The translations under genes were made by a program, and so were the position numbers. A stretch of 64,000 nucleotides of DNA, taken from Bifidobacterium sp. Its GTDB lineage: Bacteria; Actinomycetota; Actinomycetes; Actinomycetales; Bifidobacteriaceae. Under the pieces are notes generated by a model that searched no databases, had not been told where the DNA came from, and saw nothing but the letters and a program-made list of their open reading frames with translations. Location of the stretch: contig NZ_JALCLM010000001.1 in assembly GCF_022647885.1 (NCBI RefSeq), positions 2,092,610-2,156,609 of the forward strand, given 5' to 3'. Positions 1 to 8,525 of this stretch are shown piece by piece. Numbering within the stretch: the first letter of the stretch is position 1; the number at the start of each line of letters is the position of its first letter.

Positions 1-1100
1 CCTACGCTACACACGCAGGTCATCGCTTCTAACTTCTCGATTGTCAGGCACCCAGATGCCGCAGCGTCAATCATGTTTTGATCTTCTGAGACAGGGATAA
101 ACGCTCCAGAAAGACCGCCAACATAGCTAGATGCCATAATGCCGCCCTTTTTCACCTGATCGTTAAGTAAGGCAAGTGCAGCAGTTGTGCCAGGGGCACC
201 AACCTGTTCAAGACCCATCTCTTCTAATACCTCACCTACAGAATCTCCGACAGCAGGTGTCGGAGCCAACGATAAATCGATGATGCCAAATGGTACACCA
301 AGCCGTTTGCTTGCCTCTTGCGCAACTAATTGGCCCACACGAGTTATTTTGAATGCGGTGCGCTTTATGGTTTCACACAGCACACCGAAATCTTTTCCTC
401 GAGCAGTTTCTAGCGCAGTACGAACTACTCCAGGACCAGAGACGCCGACATTGATAACAGCATCGCCTTCGGTAACTCCGTGGAATCCGCCAGCCATAAA
501 TGGATTGTCGTCAGGTGCATTGCAAAAAACCACCAGTTTTGAGTTGCCGGAACTATCTGAATCAGCAGTAGCTTCTGAAACCTCTAGAATCTTTCGCCCA
601 AGCAAAGCAACTGCATCCATATCAATACCAGTTTTTGTCGAGCCAACATTCACACTCGCGCAGACCCGTTCTGTCTCAGAAAGTGCCTGCGGCAGTGATT
701 CTATAAGTAAACGCTCCGTTGGTGTCATTGATTTGCTGACTAAAGCCGAATACCCACCGATAAAATTGACGCCAACCTCTTTAGCGATGTTATCGAGAGT
801 ATGTGCAATCTGTACATAGTCATCCACGCTGTTACAAGCACTGGCAGCAACCAATGAGATAGGTGTTACTGTAATTCGTTTATTGACGATAGGGATGCCA
901 TATTCCCTCTCAATCGCTTCTCCCGTAGAGACTAGGTTCTTCGCGTAACTGCTGATTTTCTGGTAAATATTAGTCCGAAGCGTCGCAAGATCATCGCTGG
1001 CGCAATCTAACAGGCTGATGCCCATAGTAATAGTGCGCACGTCGAGCTTTTCCTGCTCAATCATCTGATTAGTCTCGTGAACCTCCATGATATTCAACAT
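1..1100 (-). CDS. UPF0210 (PFL/DUF711) family protein, 3' part outside window
   Basis: The minus strand is open from an ATG at 1098-1100 to the window edge (366 codons), so the C-terminal part is missing. The translation begins [14 protein letters not shown] and continues with [16 protein letters not shown], typical of the UPF0210/DUF711 family, whose members are about 450 residues. It contains glycine-rich stretches such as [15 protein letters not shown] and [20 protein letters not shown] ribosome binding site (AAAGGTG) precedes the start. The gene lies 48 bp after an ACT-domain gene on the same strand; these two families are commonly paired, which suggests a small-molecule-sensing partner. 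Biochemical function is unknown. Confidence 0.9.
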   Translation of the reverse strand, partial: MLNIMEVHETNQMIEQEKLDVRTITMGISLLDCASDDLATLRTNIYQKISSYAKNLVSTGEAIEREYGIPIVNKRITVTPISLVAASACNSVDDYVQIAHTLDNIAKEVGVNFIGGYSALVSKSMTPTERLLIESLPQALSETERVCASVNVGSTKTGIDMDAVALLGRKILEVSEATADSDSSGNSKLVVFCNAPDDNPFMAGGFHGVTEGDAVINVGVSGPGVVRTALETARGKDFGVLCETIKRTAFKITRVGQLVAQEASKRLGVPFGIIDLSLAPTPAVGDSVGEVLEEMGLEQVGAPGTTAALALLNDQVKKGGIMASSYVGGLSGAFIPVSEDQNMIDAAASGCLTIEKLEAMTCVCSV

Positions 1101-1148
1101 GGCTATCTTCACCTTTCTTAGGGCTGTGGTTACGTTCTGACTGATTCC

Positions 1149-1421
1149 TCAGACGCGATGCATTCCGGTGAAGATCTCTTCTCGCTGACAACGAATGCGG
1201 ACGCCAATTTCTTCTCCAAGGCTGTCTAAATCAGCTACAATTTCGCCAAACTCTTTGTCGGATGTGCTGTAATCAACGATCATCATCATGTTGAAGAAAC
1301 CGTCGATTATAGTCTGGGAAATATCGAGAACGTTGGTCTGATGAGCAGATAGATAAGTACACACTCGTGCGATGATACCGACCGTGTCTTGTCCGACCAC
1401 GGTGATTATTGCCTTATTCAT
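1149..1421 (-). CDS. ACT domain protein (UPF0237 family)
   Basis: A 90-residue protein made of one ACT fold, starting MNKAIITVVGQDTVGIIARV and ending with EEIFTGMHRV. ACT domains bind small ligands, often amino acids, and the gene precedes the UPF0210 gene as in many Gram-positive genomes. The start at 1421 is chosen because AGGAGA lies 6 nt upstream and the alignment of the family begins at this Met; a longer reading frame to 1508 has no ribosome binding site. Function beyond ligand binding is inferred. Confidence 0.9.
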   Translation of the reverse strand: MNKAIITVVGQDTVGIIARVCTYLSAHQTNVLDISQTIIDGFFNMMMIVDYSTSDKEFGEIVADLDSLGEEIGVRIRCQREEIFTGMHRV

Positions 1422-1520
1422 GGGGGTCTCCTGAATACGCCTGGCTGAGAGTTGGGAACTCCCCCAGTATATGTGTAAGACTGCCAAAGCCTTTGATTGT
1501 CTCGTCATTCACCAGCACAA

Positions 1521-1556
1521 CAGCATAACCCCGAGCATATGCTCGGGGTTATGCTG
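1521..1556 (-). terminator. Perfect 36-bp palindrome after galK
   Basis: The two 16-nt arms (CAGCATAACCCCGAGC and its complement) are separated only by ATAT, so the whole 36 bp is palindromic. It lies 35 bp beyond the galK stop codon and before the ACT-domain gene. It is a strong candidate transcription terminator for the gal operon, although only a weak T-rich stretch follows on the minus strand. Confidence 0.75.
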
Positions 1557-1591
1557 GAAATAGCTAGGTTGCGAACTAGGCGTCTGGACCT

Positions 1592-2842
1592 TTAGTACAC
1601 CCGCCGAGCCGAATCCGACGCAACAGCTGCGAGTGCACGAGGCGCATGAAAACCGCGCTCGGCAAACTCATCAGCTATCTTCTGGGCAAGTTCCTCACTC
1701 CGCCCCTCATCAATGAGCGCGATGATAGAACCTCCAAAACCGCCGCCAGTCATCCTCGCTCCGTATGCGCCATTTTTGCGTGCTACATCCACAGCGACAT
1801 CGAGTTCTGGGACAGTAACTTCGTAATCAGCCTTTAACGAATCGTGTGAAGCGTTGAACAAACGACCAGCTTCTTCAATCTGTCCGTTCGCAAATGCTCG
1901 CACAAAACCCCGCACACGTGCTATCTCAGTGACTACGTGGCGTACACGCTTTTTCATCACCTCATCGGGCAGAGCATCTAATGTTTCTTTCAAAGCTTGG
2001 AATGGATCGTCAGCCTTTGCAATACCGTCGGCAACAACTCGAAGATTGGCAACGTTAAGGACTGCTGCCGCCTCTTCACAACAGCTACGACGTTGTGCAT
2101 ACTGTCCGTCATTAAGCTGATGAGGTGCCTGAGTATCAACAACTAATAGTTCCAAACCATGAGCAGTAAGGTCAAAAGGTTGTTGCGACGTGTTCTCAAG
2201 TGCGGTCAGCTCCGGACGGCAATCCAACAGCAACGCATGCCCTGCTGTGCAACGCATAGATGCATTCTGATCCAAACCACCAGTGCTGGCACCAGCCATA
2301 TCATTCTCTGATTTCATCGCAGACTCAATAAGCGTCACGCGCCCAGCGTCTGAACTGCCGTATCCCAAGGCATACACATCATCAAGAGCTAAAGCAGTTG
2401 AACATGTCATAGCAGCTGATGAGCTCAATCCCGATCCGAGTGGCACGCACGATGCAAACGCAGCATCGAAACCTCTTACTTGTGAGAATCCCATTTCCCG
2501 CAAAGCCCAAGCAACACCGACAGGATAAGCTGCCCAACCGTCTACACCACCAGCTGCGAGACCATCAAGCTTCGCTTGAACAACGTTGTTGGGGTTAACA
2601 TCCGAGACCACACGAACAATATTGTCAGTTCGCGGCTTGAGAGCGATGAAAGTCTGGTGCGGTAGCGCTATTGGTAAACAGAGACCTGCATTGTAATCGG
2701 TGTGTTCACCGATGAGGTTCACTCGGCCAGGAGCGCTCCAAACTCCGCTTGCTTGTTCACCGAAAGTATTGTTAAAAAGTTCAGAAGCCTTAGCTGAACC
2801 CTCTTCGCTCGAAAGCGGGTTGATGAACTGCACTGTTGACAT
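1592..2842 (-). CDS. galK: Galactokinase
   Basis: Phosphorylates galactose to galactose-1-phosphate with ATP, the first committed step of the Leloir pathway. The 416-residue product has all GHMP-kinase signatures: GRVNLIGEHTDY at residues 39-50 (galactokinase signature), the ATP loop PLGSGLSSSAAM near 134-145, and the C-terminal motif GARMTGGGFGGS near 360. Length fits the family. The start has AAAGGGAAG upstream. It is the last gene of deoR-galT-galK, 19 bp after galT, so it is almost certainly co-transcribed with it. Confidence 0.97.
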   Translation of the reverse strand: MSTVQFINPLSSEEGSAKASELFNNTFGEQASGVWSAPGRVNLIGEHTDYNAGLCLPIALPHQTFIALKPRTDNIVRVVSDVNPNNVVQAKLDGLAAGGVDGWAAYPVGVAWALREMGFSQVRGFDAAFASCVPLGSGLSSSAAMTCSTALALDDVYALGYGSSDAGRVTLIESAMKSENDMAGASTGGLDQNASMRCTAGHALLLDCRPELTALENTSQQPFDLTAHGLELLVVDTQAPHQLNDGQYAQRRSCCEEAAAVLNVANLRVVADGIAKADDPFQALKETLDALPDEVMKKRVRHVVTEIARVRGFVRAFANGQIEEAGRLFNASHDSLKADYEVTVPELDVAVDVARKNGAYGARMTGGGFGGSIIALIDEGRSEELAQKIADEFAERGFHAPRALAAVASDSARRVY

Positions 2843-2861
2843 CGTTGCTTCCCTTTCAGTC

Positions 2862-4130
2862 TTATACGTCTAAATCGATAGGTCCAAGCTCATGGAATCG
2901 AGCTGCGATTTTCTCAGGAGTAGTATCTGATATCCACGCTCCCATACCTGATTCTGATCCAGCGAGATACTTGATTTTGTTTGGAGAACGACGGAAAGAA
3001 AAGAACTGTAAGTTCAGGCGATAATGATCACGACGTTGATCATGTAGTGGAGCTTGATGCCACGCAGAGATATATGGCAAATCCATCCCTTTACCGTCAC
3101 CAGTATCGAAGAAGGCGTTGCCGCGCTTGAGCAACGTAGAGTATATCTGTGCCAATCCCCAACGCTCATCATCATTTAACTGGTCGATGCTGAGCACTCC
3201 GTCGCGTACTGGGGCCACATGAACTTCTAGCGGCCAGCGTGCAGCTGCTGGCACATACGCCACCCAGTCGTGGTTGCGGAACACTATACGTTCATTGGCA
3301 TCTAGCTCAGATTGAAGTATATCTTTAAGCAGATTTCCACCTGTGCGTGCGTAGTATTCTTCGGTATGTTGCAGCTCGGTTTCCATCTTTGGCGCCACAA
3401 AGGGATAACAATAAATCTGCCCGTGTGGATGCGCTAGAGAAACGCCAATTTCTTGTCCATGATTTTCAAAGGGAAATATTTGCTCTATGCCGTCTAGAGC
3501 GGAGATTTCGGCTGTGCGAAATGCCCAAGCCTCAACAACGGTGCGAATGCGCTCCACTGGTAAATCAGCTGGCAGAGCATCCTCTTTAGGGTCAAAACAC
3601 ACTACTTCACAACGCCCATTAGCTATTTGTTGTTCCCATATATCTTTGCCATCGATATGTTGCGTTTGTGTTGGAACACCAGGAACCTGCATCATTGAGG
3701 GAAAACGGTTCTCAAAGACCACAACGTTGTAATCAGTATCCGGTACTTCGCCGTCCTGATAAGGATCTCCTGGTTTGCGCGCCGCTAATGGATTACCGCT
3801 CGCTGTGGCTCCAGGACCCGCAGTGATGGGTCGGTTCATGCGTGCAGTTGCCATGGGTATCCACTCTCCTGTGAGGGGATCCCTGCGCATCTGTGGAGCT
3901 TGAATAGGTATCTGATGACCTTCAGCATCTACATGTGGCGCGAAACGATCAGTCAGAGGACGTGGGTCTGTTAGCTCACGAGTGCGTTGACCAGTCACAT
4001 ATGCAGGGTCATCATCCAGATAGAAGAAATCTCGACCGTCCGCAAGTGTTGTCGGGGTTATGCGAATATGTTTCGCCGCATACTCGGCAGGCTTGTACTG
4101 TGCAGACTGATAAGCAATATCATCGCTCAT
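2862..4130 (-). CDS. galT: Galactose-1-phosphate uridylyltransferase
   Basis: Exchanges UDP-glucose and galactose-1-phosphate to give UDP-galactose and glucose-1-phosphate. The class I active site FENHGQEIGVSLAHPHGQ is present, with the HPHGQ at residues 234-238 and His236 the expected uridylylated residue. At 422 residues it is somewhat longer than the E. coli enzyme, which fits actinobacterial forms. Its start overlaps the stop of the upstream deoR-type gene (ATGA), indicating translational coupling, and galK follows after 19 bp. Confidence 0.96.
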   Translation of the reverse strand: MSDDIAYQSAQYKPAEYAAKHIRITPTTLADGRDFFYLDDDPAYVTGQRTRELTDPRPLTDRFAPHVDAEGHQIPIQAPQMRRDPLTGEWIPMATARMNRPITAGPGATASGNPLAARKPGDPYQDGEVPDTDYNVVVFENRFPSMMQVPGVPTQTQHIDGKDIWEQQIANGRCEVVCFDPKEDALPADLPVERIRTVVEAWAFRTAEISALDGIEQIFPFENHGQEIGVSLAHPHGQIYCYPFVAPKMETELQHTEEYYARTGGNLLKDILQSELDANERIVFRNHDWVAYVPAAARWPLEVHVAPVRDGVLSIDQLNDDERWGLAQIYSTLLKRGNAFFDTGDGKGMDLPYISAWHQAPLHDQRRDHYRLNLQFFSFRRSPNKIKYLAGSESGMGAWISDTTPEKIAARFHELGPIDLDV

Positions 4131-4939
4131 TCTTGTTGCTCACTTCCTTCACTTCTCTCGACCTGATGTGCCAGGACGAGTTCTTTGACCAGTTTTCGGG
4201 TTGCTTCAACAGACTGTGGGTCAAGCTCATCATCGGTAATCACTGCACTCACTTGATCGAAGTTGGCAAACAGCGACAAGGATGTGCTACTCCACTTGGT
4301 GTGATCAGTAAGAATGATGGTGTTATCCGCAATATCCATCAGAGCCATATCAGTGGCAGCTTCGAGTGAATTAGGCATGAGGAAACCACGAGGGATTGAC
4401 ACCGAATGCGTACCCAAAAAGACTGTGTTGACGCGTAATGAGGCGACGACTTTATCAGCAATCGGCCCCACCAGAGAATTTGATCGAGTAATCACTCCGC
4501 CCGTGACGATAACCTCAACATCTTTACTTTCCAAGGCCTGGACCAGTTCCGCAACAGGAATCGAATTGGTGAGAATGGTAATTCCTGCGGAACGGCGGCT
4601 CTCGAGCAGATGCTGTGCAAATACATAGGCTGTGGTGCCACCACCGATAGCAATAACATCTCCCGGCGAGACATAAGTCAAAGCCTGTTTCGCAATAGCA
4701 TCTTTTAATCCGATGTCCATCTGCGACTTAACAGAAAACAGCGGCTCTGCCAAAAGGGTGCTGGTAGTGACCGCACCGCCGTGCACACGTTTTAACAGTC
4801 CTTTATCGGCTAATTCTGCAATATCTCGGCGTATCGTCATTGCAGAAACGCCTAATTCCTTTGACAATGCAGTAATACGCACCGCTCCACGGGTACGTAA
4901 TCTGCTCAAAATCAGATGTTGACGCTGTGAGGATATCAT
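4127..4939 (-). CDS. DeoR-family transcriptional regulator of the gal operon
   Basis: A 270-residue regulator with an N-terminal DeoR helix-turn-helix (HLILSRLRTRGAVRITALSKEL, then VSAMTIRRDIAELADKGLLKRVHGGAV) and a C-terminal sugar-phosphate sensing domain (VIAIGGGTTAYVFAQHL, VIVTGGVI). It overlaps galT by 4 bp, so it very likely controls galactose use. The ATG at 4939 is preferred over an in-frame GTG at 4957: neither has a Shine-Dalgarno sequence, but a promoter at 4946-4975 would begin transcription at about this ATG. The inducer is not known, perhaps a galactose phosphate. Confidence 0.9.
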   Translation of the reverse strand: MISSQRQHLILSRLRTRGAVRITALSKELGVSAMTIRRDIAELADKGLLKRVHGGAVTTSTLLAEPLFSVKSQMDIGLKDAIAKQALTYVSPGDVIAIGGGTTAYVFAQHLLESRRSAGITILTNSIPVAELVQALESKDVEVIVTGGVITRSNSLVGPIADKVVASLRVNTVFLGTHSVSIPRGFLMPNSLEAATDMALMDIADNTIILTDHTKWSSTSLSLFANFDQVSAVITDDELDPQSVEATRKLVKELVLAHQVERSEGSEQQE

Positions 4940-4945
4940 TCGAAC

Positions 4946-4975
4946 ATTATCGCACACATACGCGCAGAATTACAA
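4946..4975 (-). promoter_or_regulatory. Candidate promoter of deoR-galT-galK giving a leaderless mRNA
   Basis: On the minus strand TTGTAA (4970-4975) is followed after 18 bp by GATAAT (4946-4951). Transcription starting about 7 nt downstream would fall on the ATG at 4939, and no ribosome binding site exists there. Just upstream (about 4986-5003) are GAAA repeats (CGAAACGAAAG), a pattern common in operators of DeoR-family regulators. Confidence 0.5.
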
Positions 4976-5010
4976 CTTCTGATGTCGCTTTTCTTTCGTT
5001 TCGACAAGAA

Positions 5011-5784
5011 TTATGATCGTTTTACTATTCTCTCAGCACCCCACGCGGTCACCCGCAGCATCGCTTCAAGCACAATACCCATACCCATTTTTGATTTCCC
5101 TTGAGTCCGCTCGATAAATGCTATGGGGATTTCCAAAATGTTGGCACCAGCTTGATGCGCTCGCCGAGTCATATCAACTTGGAACACATATCCGTTGGCC
5201 TCAATATTTTCGAGATCAATCTGTTGTAATAGGGAAGCTCGATACGCTCTAAAACCGGCTGTGACATCGTGAACAGGTAAGGCTAACATACAGCGGGCAT
5301 ACCACGAACCTGTACGAGAAATCACATCTCGCAGCAAAGGCCAATTAACTGTTTGACCGCCCCTAACCCTACGGGATCCTATTACCAGATCAACGTGAGG
5401 GTTACGCTCAACCACATCCAGCATGCGCGCTAAATCCTGCGGTCGATGAGAGCCGTCCATATCCATTTCGCAGATCACATCGTAACGCTGTTGTAGGGCC
5501 CAATGAAAACCATCGAGATATGCAGGGCCAAGACCATTTTTTGCTTTCCTGTGCAACACATGAAGTCGAGGTTCCCCTTGCGCAATGAAATCTGCCATTT
5601 TACCGGTACCATCCGGTGAATTATCGTCAACAACCAGCACATCAACATCATGGGTACATGAGAAAATTCCCGCCAGCGTGGTCCCAAGGTTGTCGATTTC
5701 GTTATATGTAGGCATAACTACTACAACCCTGTTATCGCGTTGAGACTTGGTACTCGTATTTCGCGCAGCTGTATCAGTCATCAT
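5011..5784 (-). CDS. Polyprenol-phosphate mannosyltransferase-like glycosyltransferase (GT2)
   Basis: A 257-residue GT2 protein resembling dolichol/polyprenol-phosphate mannose synthases, which move mannose from GDP-mannose to a lipid carrier at the membrane face. Visible motifs are VVVMPTYNEIDNLG, VVDDNSPDGTG and the metal-binding DMD at 108-110 followed by GSHRP. No membrane helices are seen, as in the catalytic domain of mycobacterial Ppm1. ATG codons at 5784 and 5781 follow AGGGGG; the second is better spaced. A GDP-mannose-forming enzyme is encoded at 50116-51240, consistent with substrate supply. The acceptor is inferred. Confidence 0.85.
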   Translation of the reverse strand: MMTDTAARNTSTKSQRDNRVVVVMPTYNEIDNLGTTLAGIFSCTHDVDVLVVDDNSPDGTGKMADFIAQGEPRLHVLHRKAKNGLGPAYLDGFHWALQQRYDVICEMDMDGSHRPQDLARMLDVVERNPHVDLVIGSRRVRGGQTVNWPLLRDVISRTGSWYARCMLALPVHDVTAGFRAYRASLLQQIDLENIEANGYVFQVDMTRRAHQAGANILEIPIAFIERTQGKSKMGMGIVLEAMLRVTAWGAERIVKRS

Positions 5785-5968
5785 GCACCCCCTGAGGTAT
5801 TCACTCCAACACTACTGTGCGCAATGCCCGTAATGGTGTGAAATACTGGATGTTTGCTGTGAAAATAAGCACAAGATCACCCGTGCTCTGTACTTAGTGG
5901 CGTGTCGTATGCATCATTGAACACATTTCACGCACACCCAAACAACGCCGGTGTGCAAGAATAGGTGC

Positions 5969-7114
5969 ATGCAGTATGTTTCAGAATCAACGGCCAGAGA
6001 TGCTGTTAATAAAGCAAGTACGGACTTGTTCTCCTTCGTTTACAAGCATGCCGTAAAGCCTGTGGTGTTCAATCAGGCACCAGATATTGCTCACGATCAG
6101 ATGATTAGCTTCTGTCGAGCGGCAGGCAACATACCACCACTGATGTGGCTGTTACGCCAGATGCTTGATTACACTGATCCCAGCCTCGAAAGCGAGGTTA
6201 TGGGTCTACATTTTTCAAATCCATTTGGTCTGTCAGCCGGCCTGGATAAGAACTGCGATTTATCTACAGTGCTAGATGCAGCTGGATTTGGTTTTGAAAC
6301 TGTAGGATCTACCACTTCACGGCCGTGTGCAGGCAATCCACGCCCATGGTTCCACCGACTGCCAGAGTATGACTCAATGATGGTCCACGTCGGACTAGCT
6401 AATGATGGTTCTGAACAAGTAATCCCCAAAGTCGAGAAGGCGTACACCAAGGCTGCAAGTATGGCGATGTCGATTTCGATAGCTCGTACCAATGATGACC
6501 AGTGTGGCGATATTGACGAGGGTATTGAAGATTACCGCATTTCGCTTGAACGAGCTGCTGGGCGATCCTCAATGGTAGAAATTAATATTTCTTGTCCAAA
6601 CACACATGTTGGCGAACCCTTCAACGAAAACCCTGACAACCTCGATCGGCTATTCACATCTTTGGATTCTGTTGAGCGCTCACAACCTTTGCTGGTAAAA
6701 ATGCCACTCAACAAATCATGGTCTGAGTTTAAGGATCTACTGGATGTACTAGCAACGCATAATGTTCAAGGCATCTCTATCGCTAACTTGCAAAAGGACC
6801 GCACTGGACTATCCGTGCCGGTGCAATGGGCGGGCGGCCTTTCAGGTGGACCATGCTATGAAGGTAGTAATGCTCTTATTGCCAACACTTATCGTGAATT
6901 TGCTTCACGTTTTGCCATTGCAGGAATAGGTGGTGTGTTCACCCCCGAACAGGCATACGAAAAAATACGATGCGGATCAAGTCTGGTGATGTTCGTTTCC
7001 TCGTTGATGTTCCGTGGACCTCAGCAAATCAGTGTATTCAAACGAGGTCTGGTTCAGCTATTGCGACGCGACGGCTTTGAGAATGTTTCGCAGGCCGTGG
7101 GCAGTGGTTTATAG
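5969..7114 (+). CDS. Dihydroorotate dehydrogenase-like flavoprotein (class 2-like)
   Basis: Related to dihydroorotate dehydrogenase, which oxidises dihydroorotate to orotate in pyrimidine synthesis using FMN. The overall layout is class 2: an N-terminal segment (FVYKHAVKPVVFNQAPDIAH), then NPFGLSAGLDKN, VGSTTSRPCAGNPRPW, KMPLN and GGLSGGP. The active-site loop reads NISCPNT with Cys209, whereas quinone-dependent class 2 enzymes have Ser there and class 1 enzymes Cys. Start is uncertain: ATG 5969 is chosen over GTG 5951, and neither has a good ribosome binding site. No other pyr gene is adjacent, so a different dihydropyrimidine-type substrate is possible. Confidence 0.75.
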   Translation: MQYVSESTARDAVNKASTDLFSFVYKHAVKPVVFNQAPDIAHDQMISFCRAAGNIPPLMWLLRQMLDYTDPSLESEVMGLHFSNPFGLSAGLDKNCDLSTVLDAAGFGFETVGSTTSRPCAGNPRPWFHRLPEYDSMMVHVGLANDGSEQVIPKVEKAYTKAASMAMSISIARTNDDQCGDIDEGIEDYRISLERAAGRSSMVEINISCPNTHVGEPFNENPDNLDRLFTSLDSVERSQPLLVKMPLNKSWSEFKDLLDVLATHNVQGISIANLQKDRTGLSVPVQWAGGLSGGPCYEGSNALIANTYREFASRFAIAGIGGVFTPEQAYEKIRCGSSLVMFVSSLMFRGPQQISVFKRGLVQLLRRDGFENVSQAVGSGL

Positions 7115-7174
7115 TTCATATCTAGGTAGATGTGAGCATGGATTGCACTCTACAGTGCACTGAGTTCAGTCATT

Positions 7175-7223
7175 CTCAGCTGCTTCATTCATTGGATAGA
7201 GCATAATGCATGAAGCAGCTGAG
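7175..7223. terminator. Shared hairpin between convergent pyrD-like and DUF2075 genes
   Basis: Perfect 14-bp arms (CTCAGCTGCTTCAT at 7175-7188 and its complement at 7210-7223) enclose a 21-nt loop. The two genes converge here, and the right arm lies inside the last codons of the minus-strand gene. It probably terminates transcription from both sides. No clear T-tract is present. Confidence 0.6.
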
Positions 7224-8421
7224 GATCATGCGCGTACAGGAACAGTCCTTTTCTTGGACGCGTTAATAAGGTCATTAAGGCATTCCTCAACACACGTTCT
7301 CTGCTGTGCTCAATCTCTTGCGCATCCAAACCCTTAGCGCGTAAACGTGCAACCCCAGCGAAGGCTGCCTGATCCTGATAGGCATCCGGCTTCACGCATA
7401 AGGTCCCTTGTTCACTTAATACATTCGATGGTCCAAGAATTACTCCTGCCCAGTCGAGGTCCAAACCTTGAATGGTATATACCGAACCCACCTCATTAAG
7501 AGTTTCTGGCCGCTGCGGCCAAGCCAGCGATGCCTGTGGAACATAGCGATCCCAAGGTATATGTAGGCCTGGCTCGTCAATAAAATAATCGGCTCCGTCA
7601 AGACGATATGGATAATCATAGGTACTCAATAGACGTGCTGAACCTCTACTTGATCGCTCGACTATCGCATCGCGCATCTTCCCCGCATCGGCAAAAACCT
7701 TCATTTCAAAACCCTGGTCTTCAGACGGAGGAGGAGACACCACACTATCTTCGTCCAGCAATGATTCAATCCAATTCCTCACACCCAAAGAAGCACCCAT
7801 CCGGTGTTGTGTGCCCAAATTTATATTGATGACTTCTGCATCATTGAGTGCCTCAGACAACACATCGTCGTTCCACATACTGCGTAAGCGCAGCACCTGT
7901 GCCTCGTCATATGCGATAACAGTAATCTTGCTGAGCCGAACGATTTCCTTCAGCTGGTTTTCTGCACGAAAGTGCATATAAGGATTCGGCTGGGTCAGCA
8001 ACAGATGTGCCTCATCTACCAGAGCGATATCCGCCCCTTTCCCGTTGCGGTCAGCAGTATTGATATATGGAGTTGGCCGAAGCACCTGGGACTTACGTAA
8101 TTGAGGATTGTTACCAGCAATGTCTTTGTACCGTTTCCACATTTGCGCGTGATTGACCATAATGCGCACATCTATGCCAGATAGTGCATCTGCAGATGGA
8201 ATCTCATCAGATTGATGCATTCGACTTCGAGAGGACAACGCTACAAACAATGATGTCAGCAGTACACTCTTACCGGTTCCAGCAGCACCTTGAATTACTA
8301 CAACGACATGAGGAGAATCAAAGCCGCGGTTTGAACAGGTTCCGCTGAGCCGTTGCTCACACAGGGCAATAATGCTGTTCAAAGCAGACTGTTGGTCTGT
8401 ATCTAATGTATACGTGCTCAC
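7189..8421 (-). CDS. DUF2075 family P-loop ATPase
   Basis: A 410-residue protein with Walker A GAAGTGKS (45-52), Walker B DIALVDEAHLL (131-141), and a late helicase-like motif VYTIQGLDLDWAGVILG, matching the DUF2075/Schlafen-helicase-like family. Such proteins are presumed nucleic-acid-dependent ATPases; substrate and role are unknown. It starts with GTG and has no visible Shine-Dalgarno. It stands alone, convergent with the pyrD-like gene and downstream of the oxidoreductase gene; no nuclease or methylase gene is beside it that would mark a defence island. Confidence 0.8.
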   Translation of the reverse strand: MSTYTLDTDQQSALNSIIALCEQRLSGTCSNRGFDSPHVVVVIQGAAGTGKSVLLTSLFVALSSRSRMHQSDEIPSADALSGIDVRIMVNHAQMWKRYKDIAGNNPQLRKSQVLRPTPYINTADRNGKGADIALVDEAHLLLTQPNPYMHFRAENQLKEIVRLSKITVIAYDEAQVLRLRSMWNDDVLSEALNDAEVININLGTQHRMGASLGVRNWIESLLDEDSVVSPPPSEDQGFEMKVFADAGKMRDAIVERSSRGSARLLSTYDYPYRLDGADYFIDEPGLHIPWDRYVPQASLAWPQRPETLNEVGSVYTIQGLDLDWAGVILGPSNVLSEQGTLCVKPDAYQDQAAFAGVARLRAKGLDAQEIEHSRERVLRNALMTLLTRPRKGLFLYAHDPQLLHALCSIQ

Positions 8422-8465
8422 ACCACGGGACTCTAATCCACTTGAAGGACCACTCTAATAACAAC

Positions 8466-8492
8466 GAAGCTGACTGTTTTACGGTCAGCTTC
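8466..8492 (-). terminator. Hairpin after the old-yellow-enzyme gene
   Basis: GAAGCTGAC (8466-8474) pairs with GTCAGCTTC (8484-8492) around a 9-nt loop, 33 bp past the stop codon of the oxidoreductase gene. On the minus strand the hairpin is followed by GTTGTTATTAG, a moderately T-rich tail. Confidence 0.65.
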
Positions 8493-8525
8493 TGGTACCA
8501 CTATCAGTGAACTTAAGAACATCTA

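Noticed and set aside
187-819. Plus-strand frame of 210 codons at the window start
   Set aside because: The opposite strand encodes the clear UPF0210 protein over the same bases.
7189-8421. DUF2075 ATPase as part of a defence island
   Set aside because: Neighbours are metabolic genes, with no nuclease, methylase or toxin partner and no sign of transfer.
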